DNA of 64,000 bases from Pseudomonas sp. URMO17WK12:I11 (GCF_007677725.1 NZ_VEDF01000007.1:1-64000); one strand, 5' to 3'; shown: positions 1-9,600, numbered from the stretch's first letter. Notes: generated by a model from the sequence alone, not told the origin. Numbers and translations: made by a program.

Positions 1-270
1 TGTCACAGGCGTCACTGGCCCGAAACAAACGTAGGAGCGAGCGCAGCTCGCGATGCGCCGCGCGGGCGGCGCTCGATATCCGTCACACCCTCACAGCCAA
101 GGCATGCGCCCGACGGCCCTCATTCAAGGCGGTCGCGCGCGTCTGTCACAGGCGTTACTGGCCCGAAACAAACGTAGGAGCGAGCGCAGCTCGCGATGCG
201 CCGCGCGGGCGGCGCTCGATATCCGCCACACCCTCATAACCAAGGCATGCACCCGGCGGCCCTCATTCAA
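1..270. repeat. Two tandem copies of a 127-bp REP-like intergenic repeat
   Basis: Positions 1-127 and 144-270 are two direct copies with a 143-bp period and only scattered substitutions. Each contains the REP-type core GTAGGAGCGAGCGCAGCTCG followed by an imperfect GC-rich inverted repeat. Copy 1 begins at the window edge, so the array may extend further left. The reading frames across it (for example 53-499 +) are repeat artefacts. This resembles Pseudomonas REP elements; the family assignment is from recall. Confidence 0.75.
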
Positions 271-338
271 TCGCAAGGCGAATGCGCGGCCCTCACTCAA
301 TCAAAAGGTGAATGCGTGGCCCTCACTCACAAGGCGAA
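271..338. repeat. Short 30-bp tandem repeats downstream of the REP pair
   Basis: Two 30-bp units (271-300 and 301-330) share AAGGYGAATGCGYGGCCCTC, and a third partial unit (AAGGCGAAT) begins at 331. The array runs up to the stop codon of the cysteine-cluster gene that ends at 339. It may be a derivative of the REP-flanking sequence (the CCCTCATTCAA ends of the larger repeats). Confidence 0.6.
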
Positions 339-743
339 TCACCGCCCAACCACCTTCGGCTTGTAAGCACAATACCCCGGCCGCGGCCCGACCTTGGGGT
401 GATTACGGCAGGTATCCGGCCGCTTGTCATAGATGGTGCACAGTCGGCTCTTGCGATCCAGATACATGCAGTCATCGTTGCTCATCCGGGTCAGGGTGAA
501 AATTCCCGACTTCTGGTTGAAGCGCTCGATGATGCCTTCTTTCTGCAGGCGCTTGGCGACGTTTTTCGGCGGTTCGTCTTTCTCGAATTCGTCCACCACG
601 CCGATGCGGATCAGATCCTTGATCTTCACCTCTACCGGCAGGGTGCAACAGGTCGAATGGCAGCCATGGCACATGTGGCTGGCATAACGCTGCCAAGTCT
701 CCAGGCGGTCGACTTCGGCGGCGGCGATCAGGGTCGTTTTCAT
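339..743 (-). CDS. YkgJ-family cysteine-cluster protein (putative Zn/Fe-chelating)
   Basis: A 134-aa cytoplasmic protein. It shows the cysteine pattern of the YkgJ/UPF0153 family: CHGCHSTCC near residues 25-33, then CMYLD, CTIYDKRPDTCR and a late C near residue 125. The family is thought to bind zinc or an iron-sulfur centre, but its role is not established. The ATG at 743 starts the conserved N-terminus. It reads away from glgP, which starts at 926 on the other strand, so 744-925 is a divergent promoter region. Function beyond metal binding is unknown. Confidence 0.85.
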   Translation of the reverse strand: MKTTLIAAAEVDRLETWQRYASHMCHGCHSTCCTLPVEVKIKDLIRIGVVDEFEKDEPPKNVAKRLQKEGIIERFNQKSGIFTLTRMSNDDCMYLDRKSRLCTIYDKRPDTCRNHPKVGPRPGYCAYKPKVVGR

Positions 744-925
744 CGTTATGGGGGTGAATCACGGTGTAGGGCGCGCGATGATACCGGAGTTGCTCAAATT
801 GTGAACAACCTTTTGGCGATTGAAGCACGCTTGATGAAAAGACGAACACTGGCTGCCATGGCGGGTCGAAGCGTCTAGTCTTTATTGTCTCTTTCCGCTT
901 TCGTCAACTTGCCCGAGGATGCCCC

Positions 926-3376
926 ATGTCTCAGGAACCCAAAGCTCGTGACGCCGAAGTCGCGGATTTTCGCGCTGCTGTGCTCGATAAGCTGACCTAT
1001 GCCGTCGGCAAAGACCCTGAGCACGCCTTCGATCACGATTGGTTCGAAGCCATCGCCCTGGCGGCGCGCGATCACATGGTCGTGCATTGGATGGACCATA
1101 CCCGCCAGGCCTATCGGCGCAGCCAGAAGCGTGTGTACTACCTCTCCCTGGAATTTCTGATCGGTCGGCTGCTCTACGACAGCCTGAGCAACCTCGGCCT
1201 GCTGGACATCGCCCGCGAAGCGCTCGAGGGCCTGGATGTCGATCTCGAGCGTATCCGCCTGCTCGAGCCTGACGCTGCGCTGGGCAATGGCGGCCTGGGA
1301 CGCCTGGCAGCCTGCTTCATGGAGAGCATGTCGACGTTGGGCATCGCTGCCCATGGCTACGGCATTCGCTACGAGCACGGCCTGTTTCGTCAGGCGGTGG
1401 TCGATGGTTGGCAACAGGAGCAGACCGAGAACTGGCTGGACTTCGGCAACCCCTGGGAGTTCGAGCGCGCCGAGGTGATCTACCCGATCAGCTTCGGCGG
1501 CAGTGTCGAAACCGTGCAAGATGCCCACGGCCAACAGCGTCAGGTGTGGACGCCGGGTGAGACGGTGCGAGCGGTGGCCTATGATACGCCAGTGGTCGGT
1601 TGGCGCGGCGCCAGTGTCAACACCCTGCGCCTGTGGCGCGCACGGGCGTTGGAGGAGCTGCACCTGGAGCGCTTCAATGCCGGTGACCACTTGGGGGCGG
1701 TAGCGGAGGTGGCGCGGGCCGAGAGCATTTCGCGGGTCCTGTACCCGGCCGACAGCACCGAAGCCGGCCAGGAGCTGCGTTTGCGCCAGGAGTACTTCTT
1801 CGTCTCGGCCTCGCTGCAGGATCTGCTGCGCAGGCACCTGAACATGCACGATAGCCTACTGAATCTGCCGGATGCAGCGGCCATCCAGCTCAACGATACG
1901 CACCCATCGATTGCCGTGGCCGAGCTGATGCGGCTGCTGGTCGACCAGCATGAAATCCCCTGGGATACCGCCTGGGAGGTGACCGTCGGCACACTGGCCT
2001 ATACCAATCACACGCTGCTGCCCGAGGCGCTGGAAACCTGGCCGGTGGCGCTGATGGAGCGCATGCTGCCGCGGCACATGCAGATCATCTACCTGATCAA
2101 CGCCTACCATATCGACAGCCTGCGCGCCAAAGGCTTGCACGACTTCGACGTGCTGCGCGCAGTGTCGCTGATCGAGGAAGACAACGGCCGCCGTGTGCGC
2201 ATGGGTAACCTTGCGTTTCTGGGCTCGCACAGCGTCAACGGCGTGTCGGCGTTGCACAGTCAGCTGATGAAAAGCACGGTGTTCGCCGAGCTGCACAAGC
2301 TCTATCCGCAACGGATCAACAACAAGACCAACGGCATCACCTTCCGCCGCTGGCTGTACCAGTCCAATCCGCAGTTGACGCAGATGCTGGTCGATGCGTT
2401 GGGGCCGCAGCTCAAGGACGACCCCGAGGGCCGCCTGGCCGATCTGCTGCCGTTCGCCGACAAACCGAGCTTTCGCAAGCAGTTCGCCGCCCAGCGCCTG
2501 CACAGCAAGCGCGCCCTGGCCAGCATCATCCAGGATCGCATCGGCGTCACGGTCAATCCCGAGGCGATGTTCGACGTCCAGGTCAAGCGTATCCACGAGT
2601 ACAAGCGCCAGTTGCTCAACCTGTTGCACACCGTGGCGCTGTACCAGGCCATGCGCAACGACCCTGGCACCAACTGGGTGCCGCGGGTGAAGATCTTCGC
2701 CGGTAAAGCCGCGGCCAGTTATCACCAGGCCAAGCTGATCATCAAGCTGGCTAACGACATCGCCCGGGTGGTCAACAATGACCCGACCGTGCGCGGTCAG
2801 CTCAAGGTGGTGTTCCTGCCCAACTACAACGTCAGCCTGGCCGAAAGCATCATCCCGGCAGCCGACCTGTCGGAGCAGATCTCCACGGCGGGTTACGAGG
2901 CCTCCGGTACCAGCAACATGAAGTTCGCGCTCAATGGCGCGTTGACCATCGGCACGCTCGATGGTGCCAACGTGGAAATGTGCGAGCAGGTCGGGGCGGA
3001 CAACATGTTCATTTTCGGCCTCACCGCGCAACAGGTCGAAGCGCGGCGCCGCGCTGGCGATTTCGGGGCCAGTGCGGCAATCGCTGGGTCCAGCCGGCTG
3101 GGCGAAGTGCTCGAGGCGATTCGCAGCGGGGTGTTTTCGCCAGACGATCCGTCGCGCTATGCGGGGCTGATCGACGGGCTGGTGGCCTATGACCGCTTCT
3201 TGGTCTGCGCCGATTTCGACGCCTATTGGGATGCCCAGCGCCGGGTCGACGAACTCTGGCACGATCCGCAGGCATGGTGGCGCATGGCGGTGCTCAATAC
3301 CGCGCGCATGGGCTGGTTCTCCTCTGACCGAACCATCCGCGAATACGCGACCGAGATCTGGAAAGCTCTGGATTGA
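926..3376 (+). CDS. glgP: Glycogen (maltodextrin) phosphorylase
   Basis: An 816-aa protein, the normal length for the family. It releases glucose-1-phosphate from alpha-1,4-glucans using pyridoxal phosphate. Diagnostic stretches are the N-terminal YYLSLEFLIGR and GNGGLGRLAACF, the central KRIHEYKRQLLN, and the PLP-lysine motif SGTSNMKFALNGALTIGTLD near residues 657-675. The start ATG follows a GAGGA-type ribosome site. It is probably monocistronic; fbp follows after about 200 bp containing a degenerate REP. It presumably mobilises storage glycogen. Confidence 0.95.
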   Translation: MSQEPKARDAEVADFRAAVLDKLTYAVGKDPEHAFDHDWFEAIALAARDHMVVHWMDHTRQAYRRSQKRVYYLSLEFLIGRLLYDSLSNLGLLDIAREALEGLDVDLERIRLLEPDAALGNGGLGRLAACFMESMSTLGIAAHGYGIRYEHGLFRQAVVDGWQQEQTENWLDFGNPWEFERAEVIYPISFGGSVETVQDAHGQQRQVWTPGETVRAVAYDTPVVGWRGASVNTLRLWRARALEELHLERFNAGDHLGAVAEVARAESISRVLYPADSTEAGQELRLRQEYFFVSASLQDLLRRHLNMHDSLLNLPDAAAIQLNDTHPSIAVAELMRLLVDQHEIPWDTAWEVTVGTLAYTNHTLLPEALETWPVALMERMLPRHMQIIYLINAYHIDSLRAKGLHDFDVLRAVSLIEEDNGRRVRMGNLAFLGSHSVNGVSALHSQLMKSTVFAELHKLYPQRINNKTNGITFRRWLYQSNPQLTQMLVDALGPQLKDDPEGRLADLLPFADKPSFRKQFAAQRLHSKRALASIIQDRIGVTVNPEAMFDVQVKRIHEYKRQLLNLLHTVALYQAMRNDPGTNWVPRVKIFAGKAAASYHQAKLIIKLANDIARVVNNDPTVRGQLKVVFLPNYNVSLAESIIPAADLSEQISTAGYEASGTSNMKFALNGALTIGTLDGANVEMCEQVGADNMFIFGLTAQQVEARRRAGDFGASAAIAGSSRLGEVLEAIRSGVFSPDDPSRYAGLIDGLVAYDRFLVCADFDAYWDAQRRVDELWHDPQAWWRMAVLNTARMGWFSSDRTIREYATEIWKALD

Positions 3377-3392
3377 TCAGGCACGCGAACTT

Positions 3393-3430
3393 TTGTGGCA
3401 GCACCCTTGCGTCGCGAAAGGGCTGCGTGG
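3393..3430. repeat. Degenerate REP element between glgP and fbp
   Basis: The stretch GGCAGCACCCTTGCGTCGCG followed by AAAGGGCTGCG resembles the common P. putida REP core (GCAGC..CCTTGCGTCGCGAAAGGGCTGC). It lies just after the glgP stop and can form an imperfect stem-loop, so it may help end glgP transcription. Confidence 0.5.
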
Positions 3431-3539
3431 TTGGCCGAGGGCGTGCGGGGCAATCGACCACTGAGCGGGCGCTTGCTGAACTCACGCCCGCAAGTCGAGT
3501 CTCTTTGCTCGCTAGCCTGCAACTCTCACTGTAAACTGC

Positions 3540-3559
3540 GGGGGTTTTTCTCCCCCTTT
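3540..3559 (+). promoter_or_regulatory. G5/C5 hairpin in the fbp leader
   Basis: GGGGG (3540-3544) and CCCCC (3552-3556) flank a T-rich loop, followed by TTT, 16 nt before the fbp ATG and just upstream of the CGGAG ribosome site. It could be a weak terminator for read-through from glgP or a leader structure. The role is inferred from shape only. Confidence 0.35.
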
Positions 3560-3575
3560 CCTTTCGGAGCCATAC

Positions 3576-4586
3576 ATGTCCCGCGTTACCCTGAGTCGCT
3601 ATCTGATTGAGCAGACCCGCAGCAACAATACCCCTGCCGATCTGCGCTTCCTGATCGAAGTGGTGGCGCGTGCGTGCAAGGAGATCAGCCATCACGTGTC
3701 CAAGGGCGCCCTCGGCGGCGTGCTCGGCAGCATGGGCACCGAGAACGTGCAAGGCGAAGTCCAGAAGAAACTGGACGTGATTTCCAACGACATCCTGCTC
3801 GAAGCCAACGAGTGGGGCGGTCACCTGGCCGGCATGGCGTCCGAAGAAATGGACAACGCCTACCAGATTCCGGGCCGCTATCCCAAGGGTGCCTACCTGC
3901 TGGTCTTCGACCCCCTGGACGGTTCGTCGAACATCGACGTCAACGTCTCGGTCGGTACCATCTTCTCGGTACTGCGTTGCCCTAACGAATACCTGAGCCA
4001 GAACGAAACCCTCAACGAGAATGCCTTCCTGCAGCCAGGTACCGAGCAGGTCGCCGCCGGCTATGCCATCTATGGCCCGCAGACCATGCTGATCCTGACC
4101 CTGGGCAATGGCGTCAAGGGCTTCACCCTGGACCGTGAGCTGGGCAGCTTCGTGCTGACCCACGAAAACATCCAGGTGCCGGAAACCACCGCTGAATTCG
4201 CCATCAACATGTCCAACCAGCGCCACTGGGAAGCCCCGGTTCAGCGTTATGTCGGCGAGCTGCTGGCAGGCGAAACCGGCCCGTTGAAAAAGAACTACAA
4301 CATGCGCTGGATCGCCTCGATGGTGGCCGACGTGCACCGTATCCTGACCCGCGGCGGTCTGTTCATGTACCCGCGCGATGCCCGCGAGCCGAGCAAGCCG
4401 GGCAAGCTGCGCCTGATGTACGAAGCCAATCCGATGTCGTTCATCATCGAACAGGCTGGCGGCGCTTCCACCAATGGTTACGAGCGGATCCTCGACATCA
4501 AGCCAGAGAGCCTGCACCAACGCGTGTCGGTGATTCTCGGCTCGAAGCAAGAGGTCGAGCGCGTTACCGCCTACCACAAGGAGTAA
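3576..4586 (+). CDS. fbp: Fructose-1,6-bisphosphatase class 1
   Basis: A 336-aa class I FBPase that hydrolyses fructose-1,6-bisphosphate to fructose-6-phosphate in gluconeogenesis. The metal-binding signature [12 protein letters not shown] is at about residues 112-123. The C-terminal substrate region includes [20 protein letters not shown]. Length and termini are standard. The start ATG is preceded by CGGAG. Its stop codon overlaps the ribosome site of the following DUF924 gene, so the two are probably translationally coupled. Confidence 0.96.
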   Translation: MSRVTLSRYLIEQTRSNNTPADLRFLIEVVARACKEISHHVSKGALGGVLGSMGTENVQGEVQKKLDVISNDILLEANEWGGHLAGMASEEMDNAYQIPGRYPKGAYLLVFDPLDGSSNIDVNVSVGTIFSVLRCPNEYLSQNETLNENAFLQPGTEQVAAGYAIYGPQTMLILTLGNGVKGFTLDRELGSFVLTHENIQVPETTAEFAINMSNQRHWEAPVQRYVGELLAGETGPLKKNYNMRWIASMVADVHRILTRGGLFMYPRDAREPSKPGKLRLMYEANPMSFIIEQAGGASTNGYERILDIKPESLHQRVSVILGSKQEVERVTAYHKE

Positions 4587-4589
4587 GTC

Positions 4590-5186
4590 ATGCTCGCACC
4601 TTGGCAGCCGTTGCTGGAATGGTGGTTCGGCTGGGGCACCAGTGCCCAGGCCGTGGCTGACGAGAAGAGCACGCTGTGGTTCGGCAAGCATCATGATGCC
4701 GAGGCCCAGGCGCTGTTTGGCGAGCTGGTCGAGCACGCCCTGGCCGGCGGGCTGGAAGACTGGCAGCAGAGCCCGCAAGGCTGGCTCGGCTTGCTGATTC
4801 TGCTCGACCAACTGCCGCGCATGCTCTATCGCGACACGCCGCGCGCCTTCGAGGGTGATCGGCGTGCCCAGGTAGTGGCCATGCAAGGGCTGCAGAAGCA
4901 CTGGGATTACCAGTTGCTGCCGATCCAGCGGGTGTTCGTGCTGCTGGTGCTGGAGCATGCCGAGGTGCTGGACTGGCAGAACCTGTGCGTCGAGCGCTAC
5001 CAGATGCTGCTCGCCGAACAGCCTGAAGACAGCCGCCGCTTGTTCGAAGGCTTTCTCGATTACGCCGAGCAGCATCAGCGGGTGATTGCCCGCTTCGGCC
5101 GTTTCCCGCACCGCAACCTGGTGCTGGGGCGGCCGAGCACCAGCGAAGAGATGGACTTCTTGCTCGAGCCTGGGTCGAGGTTCTAG
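4590..5186 (+). CDS. DUF924 family protein
   Basis: A 198-aa soluble protein of the DUF924 family (TPR-like all-helical fold). Characteristic stretches are WWFG near the start, a central LLDQLPRMLYRDTPRAFEGD, and the late FGRFPHRNLVLGR. The function is unknown. It starts 3 nt after the fbp stop, with AAGGAG spanning the end of fbp, which indicates co-expression. The transcript meets the chemoreceptor gene head-on at a shared hairpin at 5192-5212. Confidence 0.88.
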   Translation: MLAPWQPLLEWWFGWGTSAQAVADEKSTLWFGKHHDAEAQALFGELVEHALAGGLEDWQQSPQGWLGLLILLDQLPRMLYRDTPRAFEGDRRAQVVAMQGLQKHWDYQLLPIQRVFVLLVLEHAEVLDWQNLCVERYQMLLAEQPEDSRRLFEGFLDYAEQHQRVIARFGRFPHRNLVLGRPSTSEEMDFLLEPGSRF

Positions 5187-5191
5187 GCCGT

Positions 5192-5212
5192 TGGGGCTGC
5201 CAAGCAGCCCCA
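5192..5212. terminator. Bidirectional terminator-like hairpin
   Basis: TGGGGCTGC and GCAGCCCCA form a perfect 9-bp stem with a CAA loop between two convergent genes. The T-tracts are poor on both sides, so this is a hairpin with a probable termination role. Confidence 0.65.
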
Positions 5213-5219
5213 GCTGTCA

Positions 5220-7112
5220 TCAGATCCTGAAACTGCCGACCAGATGCTTCAACCGCTCGACCTGGTGTTCCAGGTCGGTGCAGGCGCGCAAGGTGCTCTG
5301 CAGGTTCTGTACCCCTTCCTGATTCAGCGAATTGATCTCGGTGATGTCGACATTGATCGATTCGACCACGGCTGTCTGCTCTTCCGTGGCGGTGGCCACT
5401 GACTGGTTCATGCCGTCTATTTCTCCAATGCGCTGGGTCACGCTGCCCAGCCGCTCGCCAGCCTGGTTGGCGATGCCCACGCTCTGGTCGCTGTGCTGAC
5501 GGCTCTGGTTCATGGTGCTGACCGCCATTTGCGCGCCGGCCTGCAGTTCCTCGATCAAACGCTGCACTTGCTGCGCCGACTCCTGGGTGCGGTGGGCGAG
5601 GTTGCGCACCTCATCGGCGACCACGGCAAACCCACGCCCGGCTTCGCCTGCGCGGGCTGCCTCGATCGCCGCGTTGAGCGCCAACAGGTTGGTTTGCTGG
5701 GAAATACCGCTGATCACATCGAGAATCTGGCCGATGTTGGCCGTGTGGGCGTTGAGCGTCTCGATGTTGCCGCACGCGTCGCTGATGCGCGCCGAGAGCT
5801 GGTTCATCACCTCGATGGTGTGCCCGACCACGTCCTGACCGTCTTTGGCCAAGCCGCGTGCCTCGCTGGAGTGCTGCGAGGCCAGCGCGGCGTTCTGGGC
5901 AATTTCCTGGGCGGCTGCACCGAGCTGGTTGATCGCCGCAGCGACACTGCTGGTGCGGCTCGACTGCTGGTCGGCATTATGGATCGAGGCATTTGAGGCG
6001 CCGATCACCTGCGCCGCCACGGCATTGACCTGGCCAGTGGCCGAGGCGACTTCGCGGATCGACTCGTGGATGCGTTCGACGAAGCGGTTGAACGACTGTG
6101 CAAGGCTGCCAAATTCATCCTGGGCATGAATGGCCAGGCGCCGGGTCAGGTCGCCTTCGCCCTGGGCGATGTCGTGCATGGCGCGGCCCATGACGTGCAG
6201 GGGCTCCATCAGCACACGGATCAGCAAGCCCAACAGCGCGATGATGACCACGATGGCGATCAGGGTGGCAACCAGCGCCGAGGTGCGCAGATCGCTGAGC
6301 ATGGCGAACGCGGCATCCTGATCGAGCACCAGGGCGACGTACCAGTCCGCCGACGGCACGCCGTCGACGTGGGTGAAATTGATGAACTGCCTGTGGCCGT
6401 CGACCACGACTTCCTTGAGCCCGGCACCAATGGCCGGCGTGTCCTGCGGATAGAGATCGGCCAAGGTTTTCAAGGCGAGATCGGCCTGGGGATGGATCAG
6501 TACCTTGCCCTGGCCGTTGACGATGAACGCATGGCCCTGGCCGTCGAAGTCCAGGGCGTTGATCAGCCTGCTGATGGTCTGCAGGTCAGTGTCGGCGCCG
6601 CTTACGCCGATCAGGCGACCTGCTTGCTGCACCGGCGTTGCCAGGGTAATCACCAGCTTGCCGGCCGAAGCCGAAATGTACGGCTCGGTGACGATGGTCT
6701 GGCCGGCAGCGCTGGCGGCCTTGTACCAGCCGCGTGCGCGTGGGTCGTAGTCGGCTGCGCGATTGCCCGCAGGCACCGATTGCATGCTGCCGTCCTGGCC
6801 GCCGAAGTAGCTGAGCTGGAAATTCTGGCTGTATACCGGCAGGGCCAGGCTACGTGCCAGGCTGTCCTTGGACGGGCCGTCGACAGCCACCTGTTGGGCG
6901 AGCGAGTCGAGCAGCTGGATGCGACTGTCGAGCCAGTTATGGATATTGCCAGCGGTCAGGCTGCCCAGGTCTTGCAGGTTGGTTTGCGTATCGCTGCGCA
7001 GGGACTGGCGTTGCCGGTAGTCGTTGAACAGCACGAAACAAGCAAAGGCAACCGCCACCACGAGGGCGGCGGCCAGCAGGATCTTGTGGCTGAACTTCAG
7101 GTTCTTGGTCAT
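5220..7112 (-). CDS. Methyl-accepting chemotaxis protein with dCACHE sensor (amino-acid-sensor-like)
   Basis: A 630-aa transmembrane chemoreceptor. I place the start at the ATG at 7112 ([10 protein letters not shown]) because it begins directly before transmembrane helix 1 (residues about 11-30); the in-frame extension to 7400 lacks family character. A periplasmic dCACHE domain spans about 35-275, followed by TM2, a HAMP domain and the signalling hairpin tip [16 protein letters not shown]. The ligand-site string YDPRARGWY places Y122, R127, W129 and Y130, with D174/D176 further on. This matches the spacing of the Y-R-WY amino-acid-binding motif of PctA-type receptors. I infer amino-acid sensing; the actual ligand is not established. 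Confidence 0.9.
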   Translation of the reverse strand: MTKNLKFSHKILLAAALVVAVAFACFVLFNDYRQRQSLRSDTQTNLQDLGSLTAGNIHNWLDSRIQLLDSLAQQVAVDGPSKDSLARSLALPVYSQNFQLSYFGGQDGSMQSVPAGNRAADYDPRARGWYKAASAAGQTIVTEPYISASAGKLVITLATPVQQAGRLIGVSGADTDLQTISRLINALDFDGQGHAFIVNGQGKVLIHPQADLALKTLADLYPQDTPAIGAGLKEVVVDGHRQFINFTHVDGVPSADWYVALVLDQDAAFAMLSDLRTSALVATLIAIVVIIALLGLLIRVLMEPLHVMGRAMHDIAQGEGDLTRRLAIHAQDEFGSLAQSFNRFVERIHESIREVASATGQVNAVAAQVIGASNASIHNADQQSSRTSSVAAAINQLGAAAQEIAQNAALASQHSSEARGLAKDGQDVVGHTIEVMNQLSARISDACGNIETLNAHTANIGQILDVISGISQQTNLLALNAAIEAARAGEAGRGFAVVADEVRNLAHRTQESAQQVQRLIEELQAGAQMAVSTMNQSRQHSDQSVGIANQAGERLGSVTQRIGEIDGMNQSVATATEEQTAVVESINVDITEINSLNQEGVQNLQSTLRACTDLEHQVERLKHLVGSFRI

Positions 7113-7335
7113 TTTTTTCTGGTCTGCACAAGGCAAGGCATAGGAGGAACTGCGGTCATGCGCCACAGCGTGCCCGCTGTGTCGTCGCAGCGCGGCAAAA
7201 CATGAATGATTTCGTTCACGCCAGCCGACCAATGGCGCACCTGGAAACGCGACCGGCAGGGAACCAGGGAGGGTTTTTCCCGTCGAAGGCCACTGCAGGC
7301 TCTCGCCTGTCTCTATTTTCCAGGAGAGTTCCTCG
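7113..7335. other. Divergent intergenic region, chemoreceptor / lipoprotein
   Basis: This 223-bp region must hold promoters for both directions. A GC-rich stretch at 7186-7200 and the ribosome site AGGAGAG before 7336 are visible. I could not place promoter boxes reliably. Confidence 0.4.
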
Positions 7336-7590
7336 ATGTCGTTGCGTTCCCTCGCCCTGTTGTCGCTGTGCGTCGTGCTCACTGCGTGCAGCAAGATCAA
7401 CCAGGAAAACTATTCCAAGCTCAAGGCCGGCATGACCAAGCCCGAGGTCGAGCAATTGCTTGGCAAGCCTACCGAATGCTCCGGCGCGCTGGGCATGAGC
7501 AGTTGCACCTGGGGCGACGAGGCCAGCTTCATCAGCGTGCAATACGCAGCCGACAAGGTATTGATGTATTCCGGGCAGGGCCTCAAATGA
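7336..7590 (+). CDS. Small lipoprotein, SmpA/OmlA (BamE)-like
   Basis: An 84-aa precursor. Its signal peptide ends in the lipobox LTAC (Cys18), so the mature protein is a lipoprotein of about 66 aa. The mature part [20 protein letters not shown] is the typical first helix and turn of SmpA/OmlA-type domains, also found in DUF3862 proteins. The ATG is preceded by AGGAGAG. Its stop codon overlaps the start of the lipocalin gene (ATGA), so the two envelope lipoproteins are coupled. The exact role is unknown. Confidence 0.82.
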   Translation: MSLRSLALLSLCVVLTACSKINQENYSKLKAGMTKPEVEQLLGKPTECSGALGMSSCTWGDEASFISVQYAADKVLMYSGQGLK

Positions 7591-8159
7591 AGCGTCTACA
7601 TGTGCTGCTGGGGGTGTGCCTGGTGATGCTGCTGGGCGGCTGTGCCACTTCGGCCAACGATCCGCTGGCGCCAAAGACCGCAGGCGACGTCGACCTCAAG
7701 CGCTATCAAGGCAAGTGGTACGAGCTGGCGCGTCTGCCGATGCAGTACCAGGCCGATTGCGCCCAGTCCGAAGCGCATTACAACCTCAAGCCTGATGGCT
7801 CCTACGGCGTACTCAACCGCTGCCGCACGCTGGGCGATGAATGGCTGCGCGCCGAAGGCCACGCCAATATCCAGGAGCCTGGACACACCGACCGGTTGTG
7901 GGTCGAGTTCGATAACTGGTTCACCCGCCTGGTACCTGGCCTGACCCGCGGCGAGTACTGGATTCTCTACGTCGATAGCCAGTACCACACCGCGATTGTC
8001 GGCAGCCCGGATCGCAAGTACCTGTGGATTCTGTCGCGTACCCCGACCCTGGCACCCTGGCAGCGCGAGAGCTTGATGTCCAAGGCCCGCCAGCAGGGTT
8101 ACGACACCAGTCGTCTGATCTGGCGAACGCCAGACCGGCAGATCGTCAAGATGCACTGA
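7587..8159 (+). CDS. blc: Outer-membrane lipoprotein lipocalin (Blc)
   Basis: A 190-aa lipoprotein with a signal peptide and a lipobox LGGC near residue 17. The lipocalin signature YQGKWYELARLPMQYQ follows. Later family stretches are ADCAQSEAHYNLKPDG and YWILYVDSQYHTAIVGSPDRKYLWILSRTP (split across the barrel). Bacterial lipocalins bind fatty acids or lysophospholipids at the outer membrane and are often stress-induced. I chose the ATG at 7587, which overlaps the stop of the upstream lipoprotein gene, because it begins the signal peptide. Confidence 0.92.
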   Translation: MKRLHVLLGVCLVMLLGGCATSANDPLAPKTAGDVDLKRYQGKWYELARLPMQYQADCAQSEAHYNLKPDGSYGVLNRCRTLGDEWLRAEGHANIQEPGHTDRLWVEFDNWFTRLVPGLTRGEYWILYVDSQYHTAIVGSPDRKYLWILSRTPTLAPWQRESLMSKARQQGYDTSRLIWRTPDRQIVKMH

Positions 8160-8165
8160 GCCAGT

Positions 8166-8184
8166 GGGCCGCTGCGAACGGCCC
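8166..8184. terminator. Hairpin between convergent blc and hutF
   Basis: GGGCCG (8166-8171) pairs with CGGCCC (8179-8184) in the 31-bp gap between two genes that end toward each other. It probably acts as a shared terminator, although no strong T-tract follows. Confidence 0.45.
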
Positions 8185-8190
8185 GGTGAG

Positions 8191-9555
8191 TCAGCCCAGC
8201 AGTTGCCTGAGCACCTGGGCAAAAGCCTGCGCGCTATCGACCTCCTGAGCGTGGTGTCCTTGGCGTATCACCCAGGTGCCGTTGACCATCACATCCCGGA
8301 CCTGACGATCACCGCCGGCGAACAACCAGCGGTTTAGAATCGCATCGTCCTCGGCGGTGGCGAGATAAGGGTCCTGCCCATCGAGCACCAGCCAGTCCGC
8401 ACGCTGGCCGACCGCCAAAGCGCCGATCGGCTGCCCCAGCGCCTGCGCGCCACCGGCCAGCGCCGCGTCGAAGAGGGTGCGGCCGATGCTCGGCTGGTCA
8501 GGGCGGTACAGGCGATTGCGGCGTTGATCGCGCAGGCGCTGACCGTACTCCAGCCAGCGCAACTCCTCGACCACGCTCACCGACACATGGCTGTCCGAGC
8601 CTATGCCCATACGCCCACCCTGTTCGAGAAACGCCACGGCCGGGAAGATGCCGTCACCCAGGTTGGCTTCGGTGCTCGGGCACAGGCCTGCCACCGCGCC
8701 GCTGCGCGCCATCGCGCTGACTTCATGGGCATCGGCATGGGTGGCATGCACCAGGCACCAGCGCCGGTCCACCTCGACATGCTCATAGAGCCACTGCAAG
8801 GGCCGCAGCCCACTCCAGGCCAGGCAGTCATCCACTTCCTTCTGCTGCTCGGCAATGTGGATATGCACCGGGCACTGCTGATCGCTGGCGGCCAGCACCT
8901 CGTGGATCTGTTCGGGCGTCACCGCCCGTAGCGAATGGAAGCACAGGCCCAGGCGCTGCGCTGGTTGCGCCCTCAGGATCGGCCCTAGCTCGGCGTGCAG
9001 GTGCAGGTATTGCTCAGTGGACTGGATAAAACGCCGTTGCCCGGATGTGGCTGCCTGACCGCCGAAGCCTGCGTGGCTGTACAGCACCGGTAACAAGGTC
9101 AAGCCGATGCCGCTGCTGGCCGCCGCAAGGCTGATGCACCGCGACAGCTCGGTACGCTCGGCGTAAGCGTTACCTGCCGGGTCATGGTGCACATAGTGGA
9201 ATTCGGCCACCGAGGTATAGCCAGCCTTGAGCATCTCGATGTAGAGCTGAGTGGCGATCACCTGCAGCTGCGCTGGGGTGATCTTGCCGACCAAGCGGTA
9301 CATCAACTCGCGCCAGGTCCAGAAGCTGTCGTTGGGATTGCCGGCGACCTCGGCCAGCCCGGCCATGGCGCGCTGAAAGGCATGGGAGTGCAGGTTGGGC
9401 ATGCCAGGCAGCAGCGGCCCGGCAAGGCGCTGCGCCGATTCGGCAGTGCCGCCGACGTCAAGGCGGCTGAGCAGGCCGTCGCTGCCAACCTCCAGACGCA
9501 CATTGGTCGCCCAGCCGCTGGGCAGCAGGGCACGTTCTGCAAAATACGCGGGCAT
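8191..9555 (-). CDS. hutF: Formimidoylglutamate deiminase
   Basis: A 454-aa amidohydrolase that converts N-formimino-L-glutamate to N-formyl-L-glutamate plus ammonia in the five-step histidine pathway. Zinc-ligand motifs are visible: LHSHAF after LLPGMPN, HIHIAEQQKEV, LVHATHAD and GIGSDSHVSVS. I start at the ATG at 9555 (MPAYFAERAL), which matches the family length; the upstream extension runs through the operator. It is transcribed away from hutC, and an operator-like site lies directly before it. HutG, which hydrolyses its product, is encoded at 17057. Confidence 0.95.
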   Translation of the reverse strand: MPAYFAERALLPSGWATNVRLEVGSDGLLSRLDVGGTAESAQRLAGPLLPGMPNLHSHAFQRAMAGLAEVAGNPNDSFWTWRELMYRLVGKITPAQLQVIATQLYIEMLKAGYTSVAEFHYVHHDPAGNAYAERTELSRCISLAAASSGIGLTLLPVLYSHAGFGGQAATSGQRRFIQSTEQYLHLHAELGPILRAQPAQRLGLCFHSLRAVTPEQIHEVLAASDQQCPVHIHIAEQQKEVDDCLAWSGLRPLQWLYEHVEVDRRWCLVHATHADAHEVSAMARSGAVAGLCPSTEANLGDGIFPAVAFLEQGGRMGIGSDSHVSVSVVEELRWLEYGQRLRDQRRNRLYRPDQPSIGRTLFDAALAGGAQALGQPIGALAVGQRADWLVLDGQDPYLATAEDDAILNRWLFAGGDRQVRDVMVNGTWVIRQGHHAQEVDSAQAFAQVLRQLLG

Positions 9556-9580
9556 CTGCGAGGGTCCTGTTGTAGTTGTA

Positions 9581-9600
9581 CTTGTATATACATATACAGG
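9581..9600. promoter_or_regulatory. HutC operator between hutF and hutC
   Basis: CTTGTATATACATATACAGG is a near-palindrome related to the HutC operator consensus CTTGTATGTACAAG. It lies 26 bp upstream of the hutF start and 65 bp upstream of hutC. That position suits repression of hutF and autoregulation of hutC, relieved by urocanate. Confidence 0.7.

Noticed and set aside
3294..5111. 605-codon minus-strand frame opposite fbp and the DUF924 gene
   Set aside because: It is antisense to two well-identified genes and has no recognisable family features; long antisense frames are expected in high-GC Pseudomonas genes.
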